Source: SMTZ1-83 sp048883405
GTDB lineage: Archaea > Asgardarchaeota > Thorarchaeia > Thorarchaeales > Thorarchaeaceae
Direction of reading: 5' to 3'
Assembly: GCA_048883405.1 (NCBI GenBank)
Contig: JBHLQS010000069.1
Coordinates: 1-14,127, forward strand
Length of the DNA stretch: 14,127 nucleotides
The position numbers were made by a program, and so were the translations under genes. Below, in pieces: positions 1-6,585 of the stretch (positions are counted from its first letter, which is position 1; each line of letters begins with the position of its first letter). The notes under the pieces are model-generated. The model saw nothing but the letters and a program-made list of their open reading frames with translations, had not been told where the DNA came from and did not search any database.

Positions 1-513
1 GCCCGCGCAAGGTCCCATAATCGCAGAGATTTGCGGAATCACACCACTCGCCCAAGTATTCAGCCTGAAGATATTGCAGTAGGAAACAAGCGATTTCACG
101 CCTTCTTGAATTCGAGCGCCACCGCTATCATTCAAGCCGATGCAAGGAGCCCCCGCATCCATAGCCATCTCCATGACCTTGACGATCTTGTCCCCATACA
201 TCTCGGCTAAAGACCCACCGAACACTGTGAAGTCCTGGCTAAAGATGAAGACCCTTCGGCCATCGATTGTGCCGTATCCGGTGATGACTCCGTCGCCCAA
301 GACCTGCTTCTCATCCATTCCAAAAGCGGTCTCACGGTGAACCACAAACTCATCGATCTCTACAAATGAGCCCTGGTCGAGTAGCTTCTCAATGCGTTCC
401 CTCGCAGTGTATTTGCCCTTCTCGTGCTGTTTCTTGATACGCTCTTCTCCACCACCAAGTTTGGCCTCTTCACGCATATTGGCAAGCCGCTCGAATTTGT
501 TTTTCTTGCTCAT
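1..513 (-). CDS. Biotin-dependent acyl-CoA carboxylase (propionyl/methylmalonyl-CoA type), carboxyltransferase beta subunit, N-terminal part
   Basis: This is the first 171 codons of a carboxyltransferase subunit that continues past the left edge; the family is usually about 510-520 residues. The enzyme moves a carboxyl group from carboxybiotin to propionyl-CoA or acetyl-CoA in the cytoplasm. Translation of the minus strand gives a charged N-terminus, then a TARERIEKLLDQGSF segment (residues 36-50), SQDFTVFGGSLAEM (92-105) and GLNDSGGARIQEGV (126-139), all hallmarks of the acyl-CoA carboxyltransferase (crotonase-fold) family. The last visible residues, GPCAG, begin the acyl-CoA-binding glycine motif. 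The ATG at 513 follows a GAGGTG ribosome site with 7 bases between, and a TATA-like GTTTATT lies near 583-590. No alpha or biotin-carrier subunit is visible here. Substrate choice (propionyl versus acetyl) cannot be settled from this part. Confidence 0.93.
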   Translation of the reverse strand, partial: MSKKNKFERLANMREEAKLGGGEERIKKQHEKGKYTARERIEKLLDQGSFVEIDEFVVHRETAFGMDEKQVLGDGVITGYGTIDGRRVFIFSQDFTVFGGSLAEMYGDKIVKVMEMAMDAGAPCIGLNDSGGARIQEGVKSLVSYCNIFRLNTWASGVIPQISAIMGPCAG

Positions 514-520
514 CGCAGGA

Positions 521-526
521 CACCTC
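521..526 (-). promoter_or_regulatory. Ribosome binding site of the carboxylase beta subunit
   Basis: On the minus strand this reads GAGGTG and sits 7 bases before the ATG at 513, which fixes the start of the partial carboxylase gene. Confidence 0.7.
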
Positions 527-614
527 ATGCACTCTAATCTGCTGAATCCATAGAACCTCGTTTTGAATGTTCTGCTCGACCTGAATAAACATGTGATTTG
601 TCTTTCGAAATCTT

Positions 615-2099
615 CTAGCTATCAACTGACATTGGAGCAATCAATGAATTGAGATACTTCAAACTGGGTGCTTCTGCTATCTGGCGGACGCGTCTAAGAA
701 TACTTTGAGCTTCATCGATTCTACCTTGCTTCTGGCATAATCTCGCTTTAAGAAGCAGCAAACGAGCCTCAAATCCGGGGGATTTCCTCGTTTCAACGAA
801 TTCCTCTAGCTTTTCCATCCATTGTCCTGATGAGTCACCTACGTCATCCGGCGATGCGCGTTCTATTTCAATATCGGTCAGATTGATGAGGCATATTGCT
901 TGGAGAGATGGAACAGCAGCGACTCCCGGATATTGAAGCACATCTTCAAAAGCCACGATACCACCATCAAAGTTCCCCTCCGCTTTGTATAATATGCCTT
1001 CTGCTAATTGGTTATATACAAACCAATACCATGCAACGCCCGATTTTACTGCTAGCTCCCGGGAGATTTCTAGGTTGACTCTTGCTTCATCATTCCTACC
1101 CAAATTGACTAGAGCCCAAGCCTTCTGTGCTAACATGTAGGAAGTCAATCTTCTAGACTCTTGTATTGCTTCAAGTGCGGCTTCTGTCCGCTTCAGAGCA
1201 TTGACTCCATCCCCCATAATATTGTACCAAGCTGCGAGATATCCATTCGGCGTGATTACAGGAAGATCGAGTGATTCTCTTACCCTAGTGAATTCTAGAA
1301 TGTTCTCAACTGCACTGTTGAACTCACCCCGGTTCCCCAATTTGTTGCCTAGTCGGAAGCGATTATGGCCAATCTTATATCTATAACCAAGACGTTCACT
1401 CAATTCTGTTGAAGCTCGCAGCAGCTCTATGCCTCGTTCTTCATCGGGGACAGCTTCTGAGAGAGCAGATAGCAAGTCAGCAATCACAACTTGCTCATCA
1501 TATTTCCTCGCGATGGTAAGTGCTTGCTCTATAAGCTCAATCTCTTCTCTTACACTCATATTCAACATACATTTGATTGCTTCAAATCTAAGAAGATACG
1601 ACTTGAAGTATTCCAAGTTCTTATCTTCGTTTACCCTTTCCTCGATTCTTTGGATCGGTTTCACATCGGTGTCGCTTTCTGGGAAATGGAACTCTACATA
1701 GTATCTCCATTTTGTGTAGATATGAGTTGCAACCCAGTCATTAGGAGCTGCCTTGAGTGCCTTGATGAGAGCCTGCAACATATCTTCCCAAAGCACTAAG
1801 TCGCCTCGCCGATACTTGCAGACAAGAACTAGAGGGGCAGCCAAGTCTGGTGCTTTTCCAGCTGAAATCAACTTGTCCGTCAGTTGGTAGTCATTGATAT
1901 GGAAAGGAAAAAAGAATGCAAAGTATTCGGTCAATTTTGTGGTAGACTGCGTGCATGCTAAGGTATTGAGTTTCTCAGTGAAATCTGCGAAATTCTCGGC
2001 CTCTTTCATCATTGATAGAAGTGTTTCATGCGTTTCTTTATCGACATATGGAAGGCACATGGTGATAGTCCCAAGGGGTTCCACTTTCTCTGACCTCAT
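615..2099 (-). CDS. TPR-like helical-repeat protein, function unknown
   Basis: This is a 494-residue, apparently cytoplasmic protein with no signal peptide or membrane segment. From about residue 160 to the end it is a run of paired amphipathic helices with TPR-type patterns, for example AQKAWALVNLGRNDEARVNL and LLLKARLCQKQGRIDEAQ near the C-terminus. This resembles the solenoids of MalT/SARP-type regulators and scaffold proteins. The N-terminal 150 residues are also helical but match nothing I recognise; no DNA-binding, NTPase or kinase motif is visible. Such proteins usually mediate protein-protein contacts. The start is uncertain: the ATG at 2099 has GGAG directly against it, which is too close, while an in-frame GTG at 2084 lies 8 bases after GAGGT and may be the real start (489 residues). 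It follows the solute-binding protein gene by about 75 bases on the same strand and could be cotranscribed. Confidence 0.75.
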   Translation of the reverse strand: MRSEKVEPLGTITMCLPYVDKETHETLLSMMKEAENFADFTEKLNTLACTQSTTKLTEYFAFFFPFHINDYQLTDKLISAGKAPDLAAPLVLVCKYRRGDLVLWEDMLQALIKALKAAPNDWVATHIYTKWRYYVEFHFPESDTDVKPIQRIEERVNEDKNLEYFKSYLLRFEAIKCMLNMSVREEIELIEQALTIARKYDEQVVIADLLSALSEAVPDEERGIELLRASTELSERLGYRYKIGHNRFRLGNKLGNRGEFNSAVENILEFTRVRESLDLPVITPNGYLAAWYNIMGDGVNALKRTEAALEAIQESRRLTSYMLAQKAWALVNLGRNDEARVNLEISRELAVKSGVAWYWFVYNQLAEGILYKAEGNFDGGIVAFEDVLQYPGVAAVPSLQAICLINLTDIEIERASPDDVGDSSGQWMEKLEEFVETRKSPGFEARLLLLKARLCQKQGRIDEAQSILRRVRQIAEAPSLKYLNSLIAPMSVDS

Positions 2100-2173
2100 C
2101 TCCAGGAATCAATCTGATTCTGCTCTCAATCCACAATCATCTTCCAGTATTTTAATTCAATGAATAGATTCTA

Positions 2174-3931
2174 CTATTTTTCATATCGTCGTCGAAGAAC
2201 GACGCAAGTTAGCACTACACCTGCTGCAAATGCACCTGCTCCAACAGCAAGAATCAGGACAGGATCAGAACCTGTTGGTGCAGTGTGCATCTCACTGTCG
2301 TACATGAACACCATTGTTTCGGGGCAGAAAATCGTAAATGGACCACCCGGTTTGGTACTAAAGTTTGTCCATTCAGCTCTCAGTGCATGAGTATCATGGT
2401 TGACGAATATTGGTATGTAGGGCATATTCTCAGTTGCGGCAACTTGCACCGCTCGAGCTGCGGAAAAGAACTCGGATGGTGTTGCAGAAATATAATCCTC
2501 CAAAATTGAATCCAATGTGCTGTTACTCCATCCAAAGAAATTCTCTGACCAATCCACATAGTAATCAGAGTGCATCCTCCAATAGGGATAATCAGGATAT
2601 GCAGGATAAAACAAACCACCACTAAGCATCTCGAAGCTTCGAGGTGACACAAAAACCGCAGGATACAACAATTCATCACTTTGTGACACTAGGTCAATCT
2701 CGAAACCAATTTCCTCAAGTTGGAGCTTTAAGCCCGTTCCCATATTGACCGAAGCGTCATCCCAAGATAGAGCTAGAAGTTCGAAAGACAGCTCAACGCC
2801 CAACCCATTGTCCCTGATGCCATTCATGTTGGTATCTACCCATCCAGCGTCATCAAGGATTTGATTGGCAATGGTGACATTTTGCTCTGGAAAATCCCCG
2901 TCCAAATGATAGATACTAGGATAGAACGCTTCCGGAATTATGCTTTTAGTTGCTTCAGCAAAGCCCAGTCTTCCTATGTTGATCAATTCCTCTCGATCGA
3001 TGGCATAGGCAATCGCCTTTCTGACCTCGAAATCATCAAGACCAGCCACTTTTGTATTCAGGCCGAGGAAGTATTCCCAAATGGAAACTACTCCAGCCAC
3101 CAACTGAAGTTCGGGTGCTTCCAAAACGTGACTTACAAAAGCGCTAGAAACTTCATATCGCTCAGTGTCGACATCACCATTTCTCATAGCCATGATTCTT
3201 ACTTCTTGTCTAATAATTATGTCAATTCTAACCCGATCAATATTGGGCAGCTGGCCTACATGGGGATTATCTGGCCCCCACCAATCATCGAATCGGTCGA
3301 GCAAGATGTATTCGCCGGAGGAACGTTCGACGTACCTGAACATTCCAGAACCGACATGTGCTGAAAGATTGTTTGGGTCATTCCAAATTATATTATCCGC
3401 TGAGATTCCCTGGCGAATGTGCTTCGGTAGAATAAAGGTAGAACCCAGCTTATCTATTGCGAAGCTATTCACTTGGTCCAATGTGATTACAATTTCATGA
3501 CTAAAGATCTCAATATTCGTCACATGTTGCAGAAATGCCCACCCTCTAAGATGAGAAGGCCCATCTCTGATAAGCTCAAACGTGAATTTCACATCGTCCG
3601 GAGTGACTGGTTGACCATCATGCCAATAAGCACCTTCTCGAAGTGTGAAGTTAACTTGAAGGCCATCAGACCTCACACTAAAACTCTCTGCTAGCCACGG
3701 AATAGCCGTCAGATTATCATCATATGACAACAAGGTGTCATAGACTAGCATGTTGTACCATACTGTGAGGTGATCGGGAAATGACAAAGGACTGAGCGCC
3801 TCTAAATCCTGGGGATAGGCCATGACAAACTCCATCATGTCATCTTGTGCAGTCACTGCGGGTGAATAAGCTAGAGCAGGATAGAAAACCAGCAATACGA
3901 CTACAATTACCACGCTTTGCTCTCGTCCCAA
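2174..3931 (-). CDS. ABC transporter substrate-binding protein, family 5 (peptide/nickel type), membrane-anchored
   Basis: This 585-residue exported protein should capture a peptide-like, sugar or metal-chelate ligand outside the cell and hand it to an ABC permease. Residues 5-28 form a hydrophobic signal sequence ending near SPAVTAQ. The SBP_bac_5 fold follows, with the typical TLREGAYWHDGQPVTPDDV segment in the N-terminal lobe and RKAIAYAIDREELI in the middle. The last 30 residues contain a transmembrane helix followed by RRRYEK, an anchor that keeps the binding protein on the membrane and is common in archaeal members. The start is TTG at 3931, preceded by AGGAGG with 8 bases between; a nearby ATG at 3938 is in another frame. 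No permease or ATPase gene adjoins it, so its transporter must be elsewhere. The ligand cannot be told from sequence. Confidence 0.92.
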   Translation of the reverse strand: MGREQSVVIVVVLLVFYPALAYSPAVTAQDDMMEFVMAYPQDLEALSPLSFPDHLTVWYNMLVYDTLLSYDDNLTAIPWLAESFSVRSDGLQVNFTLREGAYWHDGQPVTPDDVKFTFELIRDGPSHLRGWAFLQHVTNIEIFSHEIVITLDQVNSFAIDKLGSTFILPKHIRQGISADNIIWNDPNNLSAHVGSGMFRYVERSSGEYILLDRFDDWWGPDNPHVGQLPNIDRVRIDIIIRQEVRIMAMRNGDVDTERYEVSSAFVSHVLEAPELQLVAGVVSIWEYFLGLNTKVAGLDDFEVRKAIAYAIDREELINIGRLGFAEATKSIIPEAFYPSIYHLDGDFPEQNVTIANQILDDAGWVDTNMNGIRDNGLGVELSFELLALSWDDASVNMGTGLKLQLEEIGFEIDLVSQSDELLYPAVFVSPRSFEMLSGGLFYPAYPDYPYWRMHSDYYVDWSENFFGWSNSTLDSILEDYISATPSEFFSAARAVQVAATENMPYIPIFVNHDTHALRAEWTNFSTKPGGPFTIFCPETMVFMYDSEMHTAPTGSDPVLILAVGAGAFAAGVVLTCVVLRRRYEK

Positions 3932-3939
3932 TATCCATT

Positions 3940-3945
3940 CCTCCT
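3940..3945 (-). promoter_or_regulatory. Ribosome binding site selecting a TTG start
   Basis: The minus strand reads AGGAGG, 8 bases before the TTG at 3931. It decides for TTG over the out-of-frame ATG at 3938, which is only one base from the site. An AT-rich stretch at 3983-3997 (minus strand AAAAATATTAG) is a plausible TATA region for the same gene. Confidence 0.75.
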
Positions 3946-4063
3946 AATGCGAATACTAAGAAAGAATATTGGTGACAGCTCCAACTAATATTTTTCTCTA
4001 CACTCACTCAGGCCAATACAGGGAGCTACTGAATCCATGGTTTTCAGCGGAAGAATGATCCAA

Positions 4064-4404
4064 GAGTGGGGCCAGCAGTTATCAGCCAGCCCCAGTAGGC
4101 GTGAAGGCACCTGCTTCAGAAAAGACCCTAGTTAGGTCACAACCGGGTTGGGTCGAACGTATTAGTGATCATCATGGATTCGTCCATGCCTCCCGTATCA
4201 GGCGGTGGCTGTACGGCCACAGTCACTCGAAGCAGGTCCCTACAGAACAGATGGCACTTGCTGGACTCCGACCTGCCACCCAGTAGATTGTTGGGGGTGT
4301 GGTCTCCGATAGAAGGGAGACTCCTACTGTGCAGCTCATCGGCCATCCGGAATTGCAATAGAGGACTCATCTGCTCCGCTATAGTGTGGGAGAATGAGGC
4401 TTAA
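4064..4404. ncRNA. Candidate structured noncoding RNA (no family recognised)
   Basis: This lies in the roughly 500-base gap between the solute-binding and SPFH genes. It is GC-richer than its surroundings (36 of 60 bases at 4201-4260 against 22 of 60 at 3961-4020) and contains many mutually compatible helices. Hairpin 4067-4076/4085-4094 has a TGGGGC/GCCCCA base. A long-range helix pairs 4109-4117 with 4229-4237, nine perfect pairs. One base inside its right arm starts 4164-4169/4222-4227, which closes a junction holding three hairpins: 4173-4178/4183-4188 with a TTCG loop, 4188-4191/4200-4203, and 4205-4210/4215-4220. Downstream is 4302-4307/4316-4321 (GTCTCC/GGAGAC). The transcribed strand is unknown. 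No hallmark of SRP RNA is present, and RNase P fits poorly. It could also be unconstrained intergenic DNA; pairing was done by eye. Confidence 0.35.
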
Positions 4405-4427
4405 GAACCACCCATATTTTGAAAATC

Positions 4428-4943
4428 TCACTGATTTGCTCTCTGGACCCTGAGATCGACCCCAACTATAGCCATCCCCCATTTCTCGAATCGAGAGTCG
4501 AGCTCCTTAGTGACGGCAGTTTCAACATTTTCTCTGTTTGTGACTATGTCATCGTAATCGCGAGCCTCAATCTGTTCAATCATGACATGCTTTGATGATT
4601 GCTGAGCAGTAGTCCGATAGTCCTCAAGACTGAGAAAAGCCCGTTCAATGTCCACTACACGATATCGAACCTCGCCGACTAATCCGATGGGTGTTCCATC
4701 CCGCGTCATTGCCTCTCCGGTTTCAACCTCGGCAGTCTGCGCTCTCAGTGATATCCTCGCTCCAATCCTGTCAAGGATTGGTGTCCTCCACACAATACCA
4801 GGGCCTCTGACACTATGGTATTTTCCAAGTCGCAAAATGACTATCCGTTCCCATTCTGCGAGGACCTTGATTCCTGAGGCTATGAATAGTAGAATGAAGA
4901 TCGCTAGTATTGAGATAAGCATCACGTAGAATATCGGATCCAA
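4428..4943 (-). CDS. Short SPFH (stomatin/prohibitin-like) membrane protein
   Basis: This 171-residue protein has one N-terminal transmembrane helix (about residues 4-26) followed by a single SPFH domain. Stomatin landmarks are RIVILRLGKYHSVRGPGIVW (33-52), the TRDGTPI turn, a VRYRVVDIERAF strand-helix, and the late WGMAIVGVDLRVQ strand. Family proteins organise membrane microdomains and often guard proteases. Typical slipins are 250-300 residues and end in a long coiled helix used for oligomerisation; here a TGA follows immediately after the SPFH fold, and the next bases in all three frames do not resemble the missing part. The start is also unusual: an in-frame TAG lies upstream, AGGAGG sits 14 bases before TTG 4943 but only 8 before an in-frame ATT at 4949. 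No NfeD partner is adjacent. The SPFH assignment is firm; the role is inferred. Confidence 0.82.
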   Translation of the reverse strand: MDPIFYVMLISILAIFILLFIASGIKVLAEWERIVILRLGKYHSVRGPGIVWRTPILDRIGARISLRAQTAEVETGEAMTRDGTPIGLVGEVRYRVVDIERAFLSLEDYRTTAQQSSKHVMIEQIEARDYDDIVTNRENVETAVTKELDSRFEKWGMAIVGVDLRVQRANQ

Positions 4944-4957
4944 CTGAATGACTGCCG

Positions 4958-4963
4958 CCTCCT
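4958..4963 (-). promoter_or_regulatory. Strong ribosome binding site with unusual spacing (SPFH gene)
   Basis: The minus strand reads AGGAGG. It is 14 bases from the TTG at 4943, longer than usual, and 8 bases from an in-frame ATT. It partly overlaps the in-frame TAG stop, so the coding region cannot extend farther upstream. Confidence 0.55.
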
Positions 4964-4978
4964 AAAGACTGGTGCGTA

Positions 4979-4997
4979 TTAGCCTAGATTGGGCTAA
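4979..4997. promoter_or_regulatory. Inverted repeat in the SPFH/CDF divergent promoter region
   Basis: TTAGCC and GGCTAA form a perfect 6-base inverted repeat with a 7-base spacer. It lies beside a T-rich minus-strand stretch (TGTTTTTAGCCC) that could be the TATA region of the SPFH gene, so it may be an operator. No regulator is identified. The rest of the gap up to 5117 shows only a weak TATA-like element near 5071-5078 for the plus-strand gene. Confidence 0.3.
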
Positions 4998-5117
4998 AAA
5001 CATATTCACCGATGATAGGAACATGAGCTGAGAGAGAAACCGGATGAAGTGAAAAGGAAATGCAAATCCCTTCTATTATGAGAATCCTTAAAGGGAAAAG
5101 ATGAAGCACGCGAAAAG

Positions 5118-6512
5118 ATGACAAGCTACGGTGCCGGGCGTGACCGAGTAAAAAGAGCAGCAGCCCTTTCAGTCCTTGCGGCGTTGTTCCTAACATTGAC
5201 AAAGCTGATTATCGGAGTCTGGAGCAACTCAATAGGGATTATCTCAGAATCACTGCATAGTGGACTCGATTTCGTTGCTGCTGGTATCACTTTCGTTGCT
5301 GTGCGAGGCGCTTCAAAGGAACCAGACATAGATCACCAATTTGGACATGGCAAAATTGAGAATTTCGCAGCGCTTGTTGAAACAATCATTCTGTGGATCA
5401 CCTGTATTTGGATAATTGGAGAAGCACTCCGGCGAATTCAATTTCAGGACTGGGCCGAACCAACAATAGCAGGCATTGTCATTATGGTCATGAGTATAAT
5501 TGTGGATTATGAACGAAGTAGAATGCTATATCGAGTAGCCAGAAAGCATGGTAGCCAGGCATTAGAAGCAGATGCCCTTCACTTTAGTACTGACATGATT
5601 AGCTCTTCAGTGGTGTTGATCGGTCTTGGATTCGTCTGGCTTGGGTTTCCAATCGCAGACCCATTGGCAGCTATGGGGGTATGTGTTGTTATCTTCATTG
5701 TGTCCTACAGACTAGCAAGACGTGCTTTTGATGCTCTTGTTGATAGAGCTCCTGAAGGCATTTTTGATGAGATTGGGGAGACTTGTGAAAGCATACCGGG
5801 CGTCGTTGAGTGTAAAAGGGCAAGGGTAAGAACATCAGGCCCATATACATTCATGGATATAATCATCACTGTTGATGAGAACACTTCAGTTGATGATGCG
5901 CACCGTATCTCCAATTCGGTAGAAATTGCCTTGGCAAAATTGGAGAAGCATGTTGATGTAATGGTGCACGTTGAGCCCTCACTCGAAGGGAGCCGTTTAT
6001 CTCAGGATTTCGATATATATAATGGCCTCAGAGATTTGGTGAAACTGCAGCCAGAAGTCCTGGGTGTACATAAGATTCGAATTCATACCCATGAAGATGG
6101 AGTGCATATTGCAGCAGACTTAGAAATGCTACCTAATTTGACGCTTGGCAAGGCGCATGACATCTCAAATCATCTGGAAAGAAGTCTAGCTGACAGGATT
6201 TCAAATCTTAAGAGAGTGACTTTTCATCTAGAGGCGGCTGGGGATGACGACCGTATTCATGACGTGACTCATAAACACGCAGAGATGGTGGAGAGAATCA
6301 GGGAGATCGTTGAATCCGAAACTCTGGCTCAGGACTGTCATGGAATTGTTTTGACCGATGATGGCACTGGACTGACAGTTTCATTGGACTGTAGACTCGA
6401 CCCAGATATGTCGCTAGCAAATAGCCATGATATTGCAGAACAGGTTGAAGCAGCAATCAAGGCTGCCTTTAGTAGTGTGACACAAGTCTTTGTCCATATA
6501 GAGCCGAGATGA
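5118..6512 (+). CDS. Cation diffusion facilitator (CDF) metal efflux transporter with three C-terminal dimerisation domains
   Basis: This 464-residue inner-membrane protein should export a divalent metal, probably Zn(II), in exchange for protons. Six membrane helices occupy about residues 14-205. The transport site pairs H47-x3-D51 in helix 2 with H155-x3-D159 in helix 5, an HD/HD set typical of zinc-selective CDFs. The conserved DHQFGHGKIENFAAL motif is at 72-86. After the membrane part come three tandem copies of the ZT_dimer cytoplasmic domain, roughly 213-288, 299-373 and 388-463. Each has an (A/S)H-x-I-(S/A) helix motif (261, 346, 436) and ends in H-(V/L/I)-E-(P/A) (284, 370, 460). Usual CDFs are near 300 residues with one copy. 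ATG 5118 has no clear SD; an in-frame stop at 5079 limits upstream extension. Family assignment is secure; the metal is inferred. Confidence 0.93.
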   Translation: MTSYGAGRDRVKRAAALSVLAALFLTLTKLIIGVWSNSIGIISESLHSGLDFVAAGITFVAVRGASKEPDIDHQFGHGKIENFAALVETIILWITCIWIIGEALRRIQFQDWAEPTIAGIVIMVMSIIVDYERSRMLYRVARKHGSQALEADALHFSTDMISSSVVLIGLGFVWLGFPIADPLAAMGVCVVIFIVSYRLARRAFDALVDRAPEGIFDEIGETCESIPGVVECKRARVRTSGPYTFMDIIITVDENTSVDDAHRISNSVEIALAKLEKHVDVMVHVEPSLEGSRLSQDFDIYNGLRDLVKLQPEVLGVHKIRIHTHEDGVHIAADLEMLPNLTLGKAHDISNHLERSLADRISNLKRVTFHLEAAGDDDRIHDVTHKHAEMVERIREIVESETLAQDCHGIVLTDDGTGLTVSLDCRLDPDMSLANSHDIAEQVEAAIKAAFSSVTQVFVHIEPR

Positions 6513-6526
6513 ATTTGTAAGCAAAT
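6513..6526 (+). terminator. Small hairpin just after the CDF stop codon
   Basis: ATTTG and CAAAT pair perfectly around a TAAG loop directly after the TGA. It is weak (5 pairs, AT-rich) and has no T-tract directly behind it, so terminator function is uncertain. A TATA-like TTTTAT at 6536-6541 lies between it and the next gene. Confidence 0.25.
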
Positions 6527-6585
6527 GTGTTGACGTTTTATCCTGTCGCATACAAGGTATAGCGGACTAACTGGATGGGATAAAG

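Noticed and set aside
3836..3938. Small reading frame from ATG 3938 on the minus strand, just after the AGGAGG site.
   Set aside because: It is out of frame with the binding protein, only one base from the SD and ends after about 33 codons; TTG 3931 encodes a proper signal peptide.
4137..4370. Open reading frame of 77 codons on the minus strand, and plus-strand frames of 61 and 79 codons over the same stretch.
   Set aside because: They overlap the hairpin-rich gap, resemble no protein, lack good ribosome sites and their amino-acid make-up looks random.
4363..4385. CAGATGAGTCC on the minus strand, reminiscent of a hammerhead ribozyme core.
   Set aside because: The core CUGAUGA is altered to CAGAUGA and no matching GAAA strand or stems were found.
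4116..4404. Possible RNase P RNA: AGAA-TGA-GGCTTA at 4391-4403 resembles the conserved 3' P4 strand, and AGAAAAGACCC near 4119 loosely resembles the 5' strand.
   Set aside because: The two strands pair poorly, the bulged U of the P4 helix is absent, no GGTAAGAG or GAAAC-type conserved segments are found, and the best helix 4109-4117/4229-4237 conflicts with the expected order. A covariance search would decide.
4000..4427. Missing C-terminal part of the SPFH gene moved out of frame by a frameshift.
   Set aside because: None of the three minus-strand frames downstream of the stop resembles the charged helical tail of stomatins.
5101..5121. Six-codon leader frame (MKHAKR) ending in an ATGA overlap with the CDF start.
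   Set aside because: A frame this short with a weak ribosome site is easily chance; it would need ribosome profiling or conservation to count.
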